A DNA stretch of 64,000 nucleotides from positions 806,001-870,000 of the forward strand of contig NZ_CM000961.1 of assembly GCF_000143825.1 (NCBI RefSeq), written 5' to 3'. Both the position numbers and the translations under genes were made by a program. The notes under the pieces were generated by a model. The model was not told the origin of the DNA. It saw nothing but the letters and a program-made list of their open reading frames with translations, and did not search any database. How positions within the stretch are numbered: the stretch's first letter is position 1; each line of letters opens with the position of its first letter. This DNA is from Corynebacterium genitalium ATCC 33030 (GTDB taxonomy: Bacteria > Actinomycetota > Actinomycetes > Mycobacteriales > Mycobacteriaceae). Positions 55,704 through 64,000 of the stretch are shown one piece after another.

Positions 55704-56993
55704 ATGGCTGCGATCATCATTGTCGGCGCGCAGTGGGGCGACGAGGGCAAGGGTAAGGCCACGGACATCCTCGGCGGCAAGGTCGATTACGTGGTCAAAC
55801 CCAACGGCGGCAACAACGCTGGTCACACGGTGGTCGTCGGCGGCGAGAAGTACGAGCTCAAGCTGCTGCCGGCGGGCGTCTTGTCTGAAAACGCGACTCC
55901 TGTGCTGGGCAATGGCGTGGTGGTCAACCTCGAGGCGCTGTTCGAGGAGATCGACGGCCTGGAGGCCCGCGGCGCCAACGCGTCGCGCCTGCGGATCAGC
56001 TCCAATGCGCACCTGGTCACGCCGTACCACCAGACGCTCGACCGCGTGCAGGAGCGATTCCTGGGCAAACGCGCGATCGGCACGACGGGGCGCGGCATCG
56101 GTCCGACGTATGCGGATAAGGTCGCGCGCGTGGGCATCCGCGTGCAGGACCTGTTCGACGAGTCCATCCTGCGCCAGAAGATCGAGTCCGCCCTGGACGT
56201 GAAGAACCAGATGCTGGTGAAGATGTACAACCGCAAGGCCATCGAGGTCGACGCGATCATGGACTATTTCATGGGGTACGCCGAGCGCGTCAAGCCCATG
56301 GTCATCGATGCGGAGCGCACGCTTAACGACGCCCTCGCCCAAGGCCACCACATCCTCATGGAAGGCGGCCAAGCCACCATGTTGGATGTTGACCACGGCA
56401 CCTACCCGTTTGTGACCAGCTCGAACCCGACGGCGGGCGGCGCGTGCGTCGGTTCCGGCATCGGTCCGACGCAGATCACGGGCGTGCTGGGCATTGTCAA
56501 GGCCTACACCACGCGTGTGGGTGCGGGCCCGTTCCCGACGGAGCTCTTTGACAAGTGGGGCGACTACCTGCAGGAAGTCGGCGGCGAGGTCGGCGTGAAC
56601 ACCGGTCGTAAGCGCCGCTGCGGCTGGTACGACGCCGTCATCGCCCGTTACGCCGCGCGCGTCAACGGCTTCACCGATTACTTCCTGACCAAGCTGGACG
56701 TGCTCACCGGCATCGGTGAGATTCCGATCTGCGTGGCCTACGACGTCGACGGTGTGCGCCACGACGAGATGCCGTTGACCCAGTCCGAGTTCCACCACGC
56801 GGAGCCGATCTTCGAGACCATGCCCGCCTGGGACGAGGACATCACCGGCTGTAGGGAGTTCTCCGATTTGCCGCAGCGCGCCCAGGATTACGTTCTGCGT
56901 CTCGAGGAGCTCTCCGGTGCCCCCATGTCCTACATCGGTGTGGGTCCGGGCCGCGACCAGACGATCGTGCGCAACGACATCATGGAGCGGTGA
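55704..56993 (+). CDS. purA: Adenylosuccinate synthetase
   Basis: 429 residues from ATG at 55704 with AAAGGAG upstream. The GTP-binding loop [11 protein letters not shown], the [10 protein letters not shown] segment and the central [14 protein letters not shown] are all present. First committed step from IMP to AMP. The gene contains one GCTTAACGACG motif and a further GCTTTTCGACG follows 10 bases after its stop. Confidence 0.97.
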   Translation: MAAIIIVGAQWGDEGKGKATDILGGKVDYVVKPNGGNNAGHTVVVGGEKYELKLLPAGVLSENATPVLGNGVVVNLEALFEEIDGLEARGANASRLRISSNAHLVTPYHQTLDRVQERFLGKRAIGTTGRGIGPTYADKVARVGIRVQDLFDESILRQKIESALDVKNQMLVKMYNRKAIEVDAIMDYFMGYAERVKPMVIDAERTLNDALAQGHHILMEGGQATMLDVDHGTYPFVTSSNPTAGGACVGSGIGPTQITGVLGIVKAYTTRVGAGPFPTELFDKWGDYLQEVGGEVGVNTGRKRRCGWYDAVIARYAARVNGFTDYFLTKLDVLTGIGEIPICVAYDVDGVRHDEMPLTQSEFHHAEPIFETMPAWDEDITGCREFSDLPQRAQDYVLRLEELSGAPMSYIGVGPGRDQTIVRNDIMER

Positions 56994-57232
56994 AAGCTTT
57001 TCGCTTTTCGACGGAGCCTTCCCAGTCGACTTTCTTGCTCCATCAATGAAGTTATTGCCATGGGGACTATCCGGCAATGTCCTGTACGTGATAACTTCTA
57101 AGCTGTATACCGCCTTGGAACAGGCGGAGGCGGCCATGTGGGCTCGGTGCGAGTTCCGGAGGAAGTAAAACGATTCTCACGGAAGATGTCCGGGTCTCGG
57201 GCCAAATTGCAAATCACGATTGGGAGCGACCC

Positions 57233-60160
57233 TTGAAAGATCAACAACGCGGCGTGCAAATTGCTGGCCTGCTCAGGACTTTGGTTGCCGTAGTGACGGC
57301 ATTTGCTCTGTTCATTACAGGAGCCATGTTCAATCTTGTGCCGAGCTCGGAGGCCCAGAATGCTAACCCGGCACCGGTGACCTTTGGGCAGCCGACAGTG
57401 ACGCAGAACGGTCAGCCGATTGACAAGCAGTTGGATACGCGTGACCGTGTGAGCCTCAGCTTCCCGTGGACGGCAAACGGCACCATTGAGCAGGGCCAGA
57501 CAATGTCCATCGACTTCCCGACAGAGATCCTGCCGCCTGCTAACAAGCTGCCGTTCAGCGTGTCGGGTCAAGAGGCTGGGTCGTGCGAAGTGCAGGAACG
57601 AACCCTGGTTTGCACCTTCAACCGGGACATCAATCAGGATAGTGTGACTGGCTCGATCGGCCTGAGTGTGGGGCTCGGTGAGACCCCAGGCCCGGATTGG
57701 AAGTTCAACACCGTACCGGGCGGTGAACCGCTCTCCGTTGCTATCCCTGGCGGCAGCGTGGTGCCGTACGTGCTGCCGGAAGGCAAAGAAGACCGCGTTT
57801 CGAAGTACGGAACCATCGATTACGTAAACAATGTCATCGACTGGACGATCATCATCCCCGCTGAGAACCTCACTGATGAGAACGGTCAGGCCAGGTCTGT
57901 CCGCATCACTGACCAGCTGCAAAGCCGAAACCACGCCTACGTCGGGTTTGATGACCCCAACAGGGTTGTGTACGTTTACCAGGAGGATCTGAGTCGCAAG
58001 AATCAGGCGTGGCCGAACAGCAACGTCACCGCCCAGGATGGGGGTCGCGGTTTCGCTGCGGACATCGCCCCTCGGAGGGGTGGCTGGAACCCAGAGTGGG
58101 ATCTGAAGATCACCTACCAGACGGAATTCGTCGGTGACCCGAAGGACCGTGATAAGTTCGAAAACTCGGCGAACGTCGTTGTTACTGACTCGCAGGGCAT
58201 CGAGACCACGACTGCGGCTGAGGAGCGCAACGCTGGGGAGCACACCTACGACGCCGCTGCTGCTGCAGCGGGTGCGGGTGTTGAGCGCGGCTCATTCGCA
58301 CTGACGAAGACCGTGATCGGTGAGCAGGAGTGCATTGCACGAATCGAGGAGCCCTTTACGGTCCAGGTCGACATCGACGTGAGGGACTCGGTCGGGCCGA
58401 ACTTCCAGTTCCCGGGAACGGTCAAGCAGACTGAGGCGCAGCCCGCCGACGGCAAGATTTCTTATACCGCGGCCCTTCGGCCCGGTACGACGCTCACCGG
58501 TTACGACTCTCTGCCGCAGGGTTCGAAAGTTACCATTACTGAGGTGAAGCCGGACATCGCAGGTGTTGAATTCGCTGATCCGGATTACAGCCCGGGCCAG
58601 ACCGTGACGATCGAGAACGCCGCAGAGAATGCGACTATCGAGCTGACCAATAGGATCGAGTCTTGTCCGCAGCCTACAACGGAACAGCCGGAGCCGACCA
58701 CCACGGAGGAGCAGCCGGAGCCGACCACAACGGACGAGGAGCCGGAGCCGACCACGACGGACGAGGAGCCGGAACCGACCACAACGGACGAGGAGCCGGA
58801 GCCGACCACAACGGACGAGGAGCCGGTGCCGACCACGACGGATGAGCAGCCGGAACCGACCACGACGGACGAGGAACCGGAGCCGACCACGACGGATGAG
58901 GAGCCGGAGCCGACCACAACGGACGAGGAGCCGGAGCCGACCACGACGGATGAGGAGCCGGAGCCGACGACAACGGATGAGCAGCCGGAGCCGACCACGA
59001 CGGACGAGGAGCCGGAGCCGACCACGACTGATGAGCAGCCGGAGCCGACCACGACGGATGAGGAGCCGGAGCCGACCACGACGGAGGAGCAGCCGGAGCC
59101 GACCACGACTGATGAGCAGCCGGAACCGACGACGACGGACGAGGAGCCGGAGCCGACCACGACGGAGGAGCAGCCGGAACCGACCACGACTGATGAGCAG
59201 CCGGAGCCGACCACGACGGACGAGGAGCCGGAACCGACCACGACGGACGAGGAGCCGGAGCCGACGACGACGGACGAGGAGCCGGAGCCGACGACCACGG
59301 ATGAGGAGCCGGAGCCGACCACGACGGAGGAGCAGCCGGAGCCGACCACCACGGGTGAGCAGCCGGAGCCGACGACCACGGATGAGGAGCCGGAACCGAC
59401 CACCACGGATGAGCAGCCGGAGCCGACCACGACGGATGAGCAGCCGGAGCCGACCACCACGGATGAGCAGCTGGAGCCGACCACCACGGATGAGCAGCCG
59501 GAGCCGACCACCACGGATGAGGAGCCGGAGCCGACCACGACGGATGAGCAGCCGGAGCCGACCACCACGGATGAGCAGACCATCCCCGGTGGCGATGACG
59601 GCGAGACCGGTGGCAACGGTGACGGAACCAACGACGGTGACGATGACGGTGAGACCGGTGGCAACGGTGACGGAACCGACGGCGACGGCAACAACGGCGA
59701 AACCGACGGAGAAACCGACGGTGAAGACGACGGCGGAACCAACGGCAACGACGACGCCAACAAGGAAGGTTCTTCTGCCTTCCCGTGGTGGCTGCTGCTC
59801 CTGGTCCCGGTCATTCCGATCGGTAAGTGGTTGATCGACAACTTCCCGGGCGGTTCCTCGAACCCGGCACCGGGCAAGCCATCCCCGGGTGAGCCAGCGC
59901 CGGGCCGGGGAGATAAGCCCGCTACGGACGAGCCAGGTGGTTCGGAAGGCCAGGGTGACAAACCCAAGGGCAAGCAAGGCGATGAACCCAAGGGTGGACG
60001 CGGTGACAAACCCCAGCAGGCTGAGTCCGGCCAGCCTGGACGAGCCCCTGGTGGGCAACCCGCACAGCCCGGTAAGCCGGGTGGCGGCCGCCAGTCCATC
60101 CAGTCTGTGCCGTCCGGCGCGACTGCGAAGAGCGGTAACGTCCCGGACTTCATCGGCTAA
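57233..60160 (+). CDS. Large surface adhesin-like protein with DUF5979 domain, acidic Thr-rich stalk and C-terminal IQSVPSGAT tag
   Basis: 975 residues from TTG with GGGAGCG upstream. Signal peptide 1-41 ends SSEA. Residues 45-340 form Ig-like adhesin domains of the type seen in Gram-positive MSCRAMMs; 345-475 is a DUF5979-like domain (FALTKTVIG, PQGSKVTITEV, LTN). Residues 482-783 are about thirty copies of the 10-residue unit TTTDEEPEP/TTTDEQPEP, then an Asp/Gly-rich stretch, a short hydrophobic segment WWLLLLVPVIPIGKW (about 852-866), and a 100-residue Gly/Pro/Lys tail ending IQSVPSGAT...FIG. No LPxTG is present. Followed by a terminator. Two later proteins share the tag. Confidence 0.88.
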   Translation: MKDQQRGVQIAGLLRTLVAVVTAFALFITGAMFNLVPSSEAQNANPAPVTFGQPTVTQNGQPIDKQLDTRDRVSLSFPWTANGTIEQGQTMSIDFPTEILPPANKLPFSVSGQEAGSCEVQERTLVCTFNRDINQDSVTGSIGLSVGLGETPGPDWKFNTVPGGEPLSVAIPGGSVVPYVLPEGKEDRVSKYGTIDYVNNVIDWTIIIPAENLTDENGQARSVRITDQLQSRNHAYVGFDDPNRVVYVYQEDLSRKNQAWPNSNVTAQDGGRGFAADIAPRRGGWNPEWDLKITYQTEFVGDPKDRDKFENSANVVVTDSQGIETTTAAEERNAGEHTYDAAAAAAGAGVERGSFALTKTVIGEQECIARIEEPFTVQVDIDVRDSVGPNFQFPGTVKQTEAQPADGKISYTAALRPGTTLTGYDSLPQGSKVTITEVKPDIAGVEFADPDYSPGQTVTIENAAENATIELTNRIESCPQPTTEQPEPTTTEEQPEPTTTDEEPEPTTTDEEPEPTTTDEEPEPTTTDEEPVPTTTDEQPEPTTTDEEPEPTTTDEEPEPTTTDEEPEPTTTDEEPEPTTTDEQPEPTTTDEEPEPTTTDEQPEPTTTDEEPEPTTTEEQPEPTTTDEQPEPTTTDEEPEPTTTEEQPEPTTTDEQPEPTTTDEEPEPTTTDEEPEPTTTDEEPEPTTTDEEPEPTTTEEQPEPTTTGEQPEPTTTDEEPEPTTTDEQPEPTTTDEQPEPTTTDEQLEPTTTDEQPEPTTTDEEPEPTTTDEQPEPTTTDEQTIPGGDDGETGGNGDGTNDGDDDGETGGNGDGTDGDGNNGETDGETDGEDDGGTNGNDDANKEGSSAFPWWLLLLVPVIPIGKWLIDNFPGGSSNPAPGKPSPGEPAPGRGDKPATDEPGGSEGQGDKPKGKQGDEPKGGRGDKPQQAESGQPGRAPGGQPAQPGKPGGGRQSIQSVPSGATAKSGNVPDFIG
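58677..59579 (+). repeat. About thirty 30-bp tandem repeats inside the adhesin gene
   Basis: Near-identical units (GAGCCGGAGCCGACCACGA type) encode the Thr/Asp/Glu/Pro stalk. Copy number is likely to vary by slipped replication without frame change. Confidence 0.95.
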
Positions 60161-60180
60161 AAATTAACCGCTCACCGTGC

Positions 60181-60220
60181 AAGACGGGCTGAAGGGAGAA
60201 ATCCTTTAGCCCGTCTTTTA
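60181..60220 (+). terminator. Terminator of the adhesin gene
   Basis: AAGACGGGCT at 60181 pairs with AGCCCGTCTT at 60208, then TTA. Confidence 0.8.
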
Positions 60221-60298
60221 GTTTCCTCCCAAGACAATGACAATTGCTTGGGTATCGATGTCGCTTTCCAGCCCAAGTATGATTTAGGATATTTCGCG

Positions 60299-61069
60299 AT
60301 GAGTACTGCGACACCAAACCCCAAGAACCTGCCGGATCCCGAAGATACTTCCTACGGTAAGTACCCGGATGACACCCGGGAAAGCGAAGCGACCGAAAGC
60401 TCGAATAAGAAGCTGCCCCTGATCCTCGCTGCGCTAATCGGCGCAGTCGCCCTGATTTGCGCCATTGTTTTCATCCCGTGGGGAGGAAGCGACGACACAG
60501 AGGAGGCGTCGGAAGCACCGCAGCCTCAGACGAGCGCGGCGCCCGAAATTATCGAGGACGGCTATGTCGACGATTCCGGTCAGCAGGAAGAGGAGCTCAA
60601 ACCGGTCCCTCAAAGCCATGAGGACATCAATGAGATGGCGTTGCAGATGAGCATCGGCACCGCGCCGGTCGAGATGGTGGGCCTGACGGCTGAGGGTGCG
60701 CTCATTCCGCCGGAGGACGTCAGTCGTCTCGGGTGGTACGCGTCGTCCGCGATTCCGGGCGATCCGGAGTCGAAGGGGTCCACCGTGATCACCGGGCACG
60801 TCAACCACCAGACGCAGGGCCAGGGTTTCGCTTACAACTTCACGCAGCTTGCGGCGGGCGATGAGGTCTCCGTGCTTATCGACGGCACCACCCACACCTA
60901 CCGCGTCACCAAACCCCCCTTCCGCGCCTCCAAGGAGGGGGCTCTGCCTGAAGAGGTGAATGATTCGACTGGTGAGAACAAGCTCGTGTTGATCACATGC
61001 GGTGGTGAGTTCGTCGGTGGAACGCTCGGTTATGCAGACAACGTATTCGTTGTTGCAGAACCAATTTAA
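60299..61069 (+). CDS. Sortase-like protein (class E/F-like) lacking an Arg after the catalytic Cys
   Basis: 256 residues from ATG at 60299; a TTG at 60248 would add 17 poorly supported residues, and a TATGAT hexamer at 60279 suggests a near-leaderless message. One membrane anchor (residues 41-62), an acidic linker, then the sortase beta-barrel: VITGHVNH with His167 and LITCGG with Cys234. Known sortases need an Arg a dozen or so residues after Cys; the 22 residues that follow here contain none (GYADNVFVV where an Arg would be expected). It lies between two proteins carrying the C-terminal IQSVPSGAT tag, and could act on that instead of LPxTG. Confidence 0.82.
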   Translation: MSTATPNPKNLPDPEDTSYGKYPDDTRESEATESSNKKLPLILAALIGAVALICAIVFIPWGGSDDTEEASEAPQPQTSAAPEIIEDGYVDDSGQQEEELKPVPQSHEDINEMALQMSIGTAPVEMVGLTAEGALIPPEDVSRLGWYASSAIPGDPESKGSTVITGHVNHQTQGQGFAYNFTQLAAGDEVSVLIDGTTHTYRVTKPPFRASKEGALPEEVNDSTGENKLVLITCGGEFVGGTLGYADNVFVVAEPI

Positions 61070-61266
61070 GCCTTGCTCAGGAATTTCGTAGAAAGTTCTC
61101 CGTCAGCCTTTACATATAATTGAAAACTGGGTACGATGCTCAACGTGCTCTGACAGTTACCTAAGAATTTAAACTAAAACTGTGAGCGACGTTCGAGACG
61201 TGCCGATCACTCTTGTCGGTATCGCCATCAGGACGAAACAGATATCGACTAATCAAGGAGTGATTC

Positions 61267-62886
61267 ATGGACGCGCAGCGTAGTCTCGTGGGCCGTAAAG
61301 GCCTGCGTGCAACCCTCATCGCGTTGGTGACGGTTTTCGCCGTCTTCGTCGCTGCAGCTTTCGGGGGCAATGTTGTTCCCACAGCTAACGCGACTGAAGA
61401 TGGGCACGTTCACGGCGAGTCGGAACAGGCCAAGACTGCCGAATCCGAGGCTGAAGAGCGTGCCGAGCAGCACGAGTCTGAGCGGGCGCACACTGATGGG
61501 GAACCGGGCGAGTTCCACATTAAGAAGGAAATCGAAGACTCGAACCTGGCTCACGAGGATATGCCCGATGCGGAGGCGCAGCTGAAGGACGCCACCTTCG
61601 AGGTGACCATGGAGTTCGAGTTCCCGGAGGGTGAGACCGCTCCGGCGAAGCTTGGGCTGGATGGCAACAACACCAAGACCGTCGATCTCGCCGTTGGTAC
61701 TGACGACTACCCAGATGGAAGGGGACTTGCGTTCTCGGAGATCCCGGCAGGCACCAAGGTGACCCTCTCGGAGACCGGCAAGCCGGAGCTTGAGGGTTTC
61801 CACTTTGACGAGGAGAGGTTCATCGCTGAGCAGGTCTCCCCTGGCGATCAAAGAGTTCTGAAAGATGAGGGCAAGACCGTCACCATTGAGTTCGAAGGCG
61901 ACGATTGCTTCGAGGTCACGCTGACGAACCCGATCAGGAAGACGGTTCCGGGCGAGTTCCACATCAAAAAGCAGATCGACTACTCGAAGCTGACCGATGA
62001 GGATAAGGCTAAAGCGAAGGAGCTTGCGGAGGGGAAGCAGTTCCCGGTCAACATGACCTTCGAGTTCCCGGAGGGCACCAACCGTGAGGCTGTGCTTGAG
62101 GGTAAAGAGTTCGAGCTCGTTGGAGACAACAAGGCGCAGGTGAAGCTCAACGTCGACGCAGACCTCGAATCCTACGCAGCTGTCGGCGGCGACGAGAGGG
62201 GTATCGCATTCTCGCACCTCCCGATCGGCACCAAGGTGACTTTCTCTGAGGGCGAGAAGCCTAACCTCGGGGGCTTCGGTTACGGCGAGGAGGTCTTCAT
62301 CGTGAAGGAAGGCCACCCCCACATCAAAGACAAGCCTGTGAAGGATAAGGGTAAGACGGTCACGATCCAGATCAAGGGCAATGACTGCTTCGAGATCGCC
62401 CTTTCGAACCCGATCACGTCAGGAGCCACTCCGGGCACCGATACCCCGGGCACCGATACCCCGGGCACCGATACGCCGGGCACGGACACTCCTGGCACCG
62501 ATACGCCGGGCACGGACACCCCGGAGGAGCCGGGAAGCTCCGATGACAAGAAGAACCTGTGGTGGCTCCTGCTTTTGGTTCCGGTCATTCCGGGTCTGAT
62601 CTGGCTGTTCAACCAGGGTCCGGGTACGTCTTCCACCCCGACGCCGGGTAAGCCGGATGACAACCCGCAACCGGGTAAGCCGGGTGACACCCCGCAGCCA
62701 GGCAAGCCGGGTGACAACCCGAAGCCCGAAACGCCGCGCGAGGGTGACAAGCCCCAGCAGGCGCAGCCTGGTACTCCCGAACAACCGGTGAAGCCTGGTG
62801 CGCCCAGCGATGGGCGTCAGCCGATTCAGTCGGTGCCGTCTGGTGCGACTGAGAAGGGCGATGGAGTTGCTGATTTCATCGGCTAG
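61267..62886 (+). CDS. Surface protein with two DUF5979 domains and C-terminal IQSVPSGAT tag
   Basis: 539 residues from ATG with AAGGAG upstream. Signal peptide 1-43 (VFVAAAFGGNVVPTANA). A charged His/Glu linker leads to two homologous DUF5979 domains (about 78-225 and 228-382), each starting PGEFHIKK and ending FEVTLTNP or FEIALSNP. Then six TPGTD repeats, a hydrophobic segment WWLLLLVPVIPGLIWL (about 432-447) and a Pro/Gly/Lys tail that ends IQSVPSGAT...FIG, nearly the same as the adhesin at 57233. Both share the odd Trp-Trp-Leu4-Val-Pro-Val-Ile-Pro segment. No LPxTG. Confidence 0.88.
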   Translation: MDAQRSLVGRKGLRATLIALVTVFAVFVAAAFGGNVVPTANATEDGHVHGESEQAKTAESEAEERAEQHESERAHTDGEPGEFHIKKEIEDSNLAHEDMPDAEAQLKDATFEVTMEFEFPEGETAPAKLGLDGNNTKTVDLAVGTDDYPDGRGLAFSEIPAGTKVTLSETGKPELEGFHFDEERFIAEQVSPGDQRVLKDEGKTVTIEFEGDDCFEVTLTNPIRKTVPGEFHIKKQIDYSKLTDEDKAKAKELAEGKQFPVNMTFEFPEGTNREAVLEGKEFELVGDNKAQVKLNVDADLESYAAVGGDERGIAFSHLPIGTKVTFSEGEKPNLGGFGYGEEVFIVKEGHPHIKDKPVKDKGKTVTIQIKGNDCFEIALSNPITSGATPGTDTPGTDTPGTDTPGTDTPGTDTPGTDTPEEPGSSDDKKNLWWLLLLVPVIPGLIWLFNQGPGTSSTPTPGKPDDNPQPGKPGDTPQPGKPGDNPKPETPREGDKPQQAQPGTPEQPVKPGAPSDGRQPIQSVPSGATEKGDGVADFIG

Positions 62887-62910
62887 GAGCTAACCACTAC
62901 CTAGAAAAGG

Positions 62911-62945
62911 CGAGCTGAGGGAGCGTTCCCTCGGCTCGTCTTCTA
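62911..62945 (+). terminator. Terminator of the two-DUF5979 gene
   Basis: CGAGCTGAGGGA and TCCCTCGGCTCG form a stem with one G-T pair, followed by TCTTCTATTT. Confidence 0.75.
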
Positions 62946-63046
62946 TTTCCCGTCAAGTGGGTGAGAACTGCATGGATATTCAGGGCCGATCTTGACTCTT
63001 TCAAGGCTTGGTAACTGAATCAATGAACATGGAGCTGGACGTAAAG

Positions 63047-63081
63047 AAGCGGGTGGACTGCGTTCAGCAGCCGACCCGCTT
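63047..63081 (-). terminator. Terminator of the minus-strand surface gene
   Basis: AAGCGGGT at 63047 pairs with ACCCGCTT at 63074; read on the minus strand it stands just past the stop at 63090. Confidence 0.6.
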
Positions 63082-63089
63082 GATTGTTC

Positions 63090-64000
63090 TTATCCGATGA
63101 AGCGCGCCGTTGGATCCGTCAACGCCGTCGCGCCGGACGGCACTGATTGAATCGGTCGCCGTCCCTCTGCGGATGGGGCAGTGGGGGGACCAGAAGGCCG
63201 AGCACCTTCAGAGTTAGGCCGGCCATACGCGGGAGCGGACGGGGACTCACTTGGATAAGTAACCGGCAACGGAAGCTTTGACGGTGCGGTATCCGTCTCA
63301 ACGTTTCCAGAGCTATCCGTCGTTGTAGGCGTGGCTGCGCTGGAAGGTGGTGGAGCTGTCGAGGGCTCCGATGGTGTCGACGAATCGGGTGGCGTCGGAG
63401 CTGTTGTCGGAGCATCGGTGGAGCTGGTGGTTGGCTCAGCGCTCTCCTCGGTGGCAGTGGGGCTTGCCGGTGTGCTTTCTTCGGTGGATTCCGGGGATGG
63501 TTCTGGGCAGGACGCATCGGGATTGAATGTAAACGAATGGAAGACGACCTCATCCGGTTGAGCCTGAGGATAGAGTTCCTCATTGGCTGCGGAAGTCCAC
63601 AGATTGATGTGTAGCTGTTGCGTGCCGTTGTCGATCGGCACCCGTTCCGTCGCTGTGACATCGCTCAATATAGTGCCGTCGGAGGTTGTCGTCGTCACGC
63701 GGAGAAAACCTTCGCGCCACTCGGCGACCGTGGTCAACCTCTGCGGCCCCTCGGGGATATCGAATCCACTGATGAACATGCCGTCACCGGGTTCCGGGGC
63801 CTTGGTCAGATCGTCGGGATAGTAGGTGACGCCAGCATGCGGCAGTGGCCAGTCTTCTTCGCCCCAGCGGCTGATCTCAATGAAATCGATTTCAGTGAAC
63901 CCGCCTTGGGTGAGGTGCGTGTCGTCGACCTGTGCAGCGAGATCGTAGAGGAAGATTCCCAACACGCTACTGGGGTCCATGTGGTCGAAGTCGGCAGAGT
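63090..64000 (-). CDS. Secreted GH16/concanavalin A-like domain protein with C-terminal IQSVPSGAT tag (5' partial)
   Basis: The frame is open to the window end; 303 residues are visible. The first part has the lectin/glucanase pattern DFDHMDPSSVLGIFLYD and IDFIEISRWGEE, in which the Glu/Asp pair resembles the GH16 ExDxxE site with changes (EIDFIEISRW), so catalysis is uncertain. A Ser/Thr/Pro-rich stalk (about 165-250) follows, and the protein ends IQSVPSGAT...FIG. Unlike the two plus-strand tag proteins there is no hydrophobic segment before the tag. The signal peptide must lie outside the window. Confidence 0.82.
   Translation of the reverse strand, partial: SADFDHMDPSSVLGIFLYDLAAQVDDTHLTQGGFTEIDFIEISRWGEEDWPLPHAGVTYYPDDLTKAPEPGDGMFISGFDIPEGPQRLTTVAEWREGFLRVTTTTSDGTILSDVTATERVPIDNGTQQLHINLWTSAANEELYPQAQPDEVVFHSFTFNPDASCPEPSPESTEESTPASPTATEESAEPTTSSTDAPTTAPTPPDSSTPSEPSTAPPPSSAATPTTTDSSGNVETDTAPSKLPLPVTYPSESPSAPAYGRPNSEGARPSGPPTAPSAEGRRPIQSVPSGATALTDPTARFIG

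Noticed and set aside
58677..59579. Possible CRISPR array (30-bp regular repeats)
   Set aside because: There are no spacers; the units are contiguous and encode a regular protein stalk in a gene with a signal peptide.
58292..60153. Two long minus-strand frames through the adhesin repeats, and a plus-strand Arg/Ser-rich frame
   Set aside because: They arise because a 30-bp repeat without stops in one frame lacks stops in the others too; no start signals.
57233..64000. LPxTG sorting signals in the surface proteins
   Set aside because: None of the three C-termini contains LPxTG or a close variant followed by a hydrophobic and basic tail.

Overview
The window reads as chromosome of a high-GC Corynebacterium. 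The clearest indicators are the corynebacterial assimilatory sulfate cluster (fpr2-like gene divergent from cysI-cysX-cysH-cysD-cysN-cysY-cysZ) with a McbR-type operator, the dnaK-grpE-dnaJ-hspR operon with HAIR operators, a SigH/HspR-type clpB promoter, quinone-linked pyruvate dehydrogenase, class II aldolase, purA, and a GlxR-type site. I cannot name the species. No rRNA, tRNA, insertion sequence, prophage or CRISPR array was seen.

Layout. 1-2288: two related multi-pass membrane proteins with unusual Tyr-rich tails (the first is cut by the window start). 2416-5165: minus-strand operon of a Na/Pi cotransporter, a small coiled-coil protein and a PstS-like lipoprotein. 5261-8796: heterodimeric ABC exporter. 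8907-9578: VapBC toxin-antitoxin. 9789-17316: sulfate assimilation. 17335-25039: a somewhat lower-GC block with three GPP34 (GOLPH3-like) genes, one of them frameshifted, around a ribB-plsC-mmpL operon and a divergent SRPBCC-MarR pair. 25055-28187: lipoate ligase-like protein, DJ-1/PfpI protein, AI-2E-type permease. 28521-32898: dnaK-grpE-dnaJ-hspR. 33504-39982: pqo, a DUF1023 hydrolase with a small helical partner, a nitrilase-family amidase, an unknown protein, gltS. 39979-43578: small HTH protein and clpB. 43709-53313: a DUF559-like protein, a rhodanese-like protein lacking its catalytic Cys, pyrE, a SpoU methyltransferase, a GH76-like protein, fda and a FUSC-type membrane protein. 53621-56993: PRC-barrel/DUF2382 stress protein, unknown gene, purA. 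57233-64000: a cell-surface locus.

The best candidate for something undescribed is the surface locus at the right end. Three neighbouring exported proteins share a C-terminal tag (IQSVPSGAT, then 6-8 variable residues, then Phe-Ile-Gly at the very C-terminus), and a sortase-like protein without an Arg after its Cys sits between them. None of the three has an LPxTG signal. The tag may be a recognition or modification signal for anchoring in the mycolate-containing envelope; this is inference.

Two nucleotide-level patterns also stand out. First, an 11-mer family, GCTTNTCGACG and close variants, occurs about 40 times by eye across the window, far above chance, mostly inside genes. Second, intergenic DNA carries several families of 68-103 bp inverted-repeat elements with rigid internal spacing. 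One pair flanks the DUF559-like gene and keeps its inverted repeat through compensating changes.
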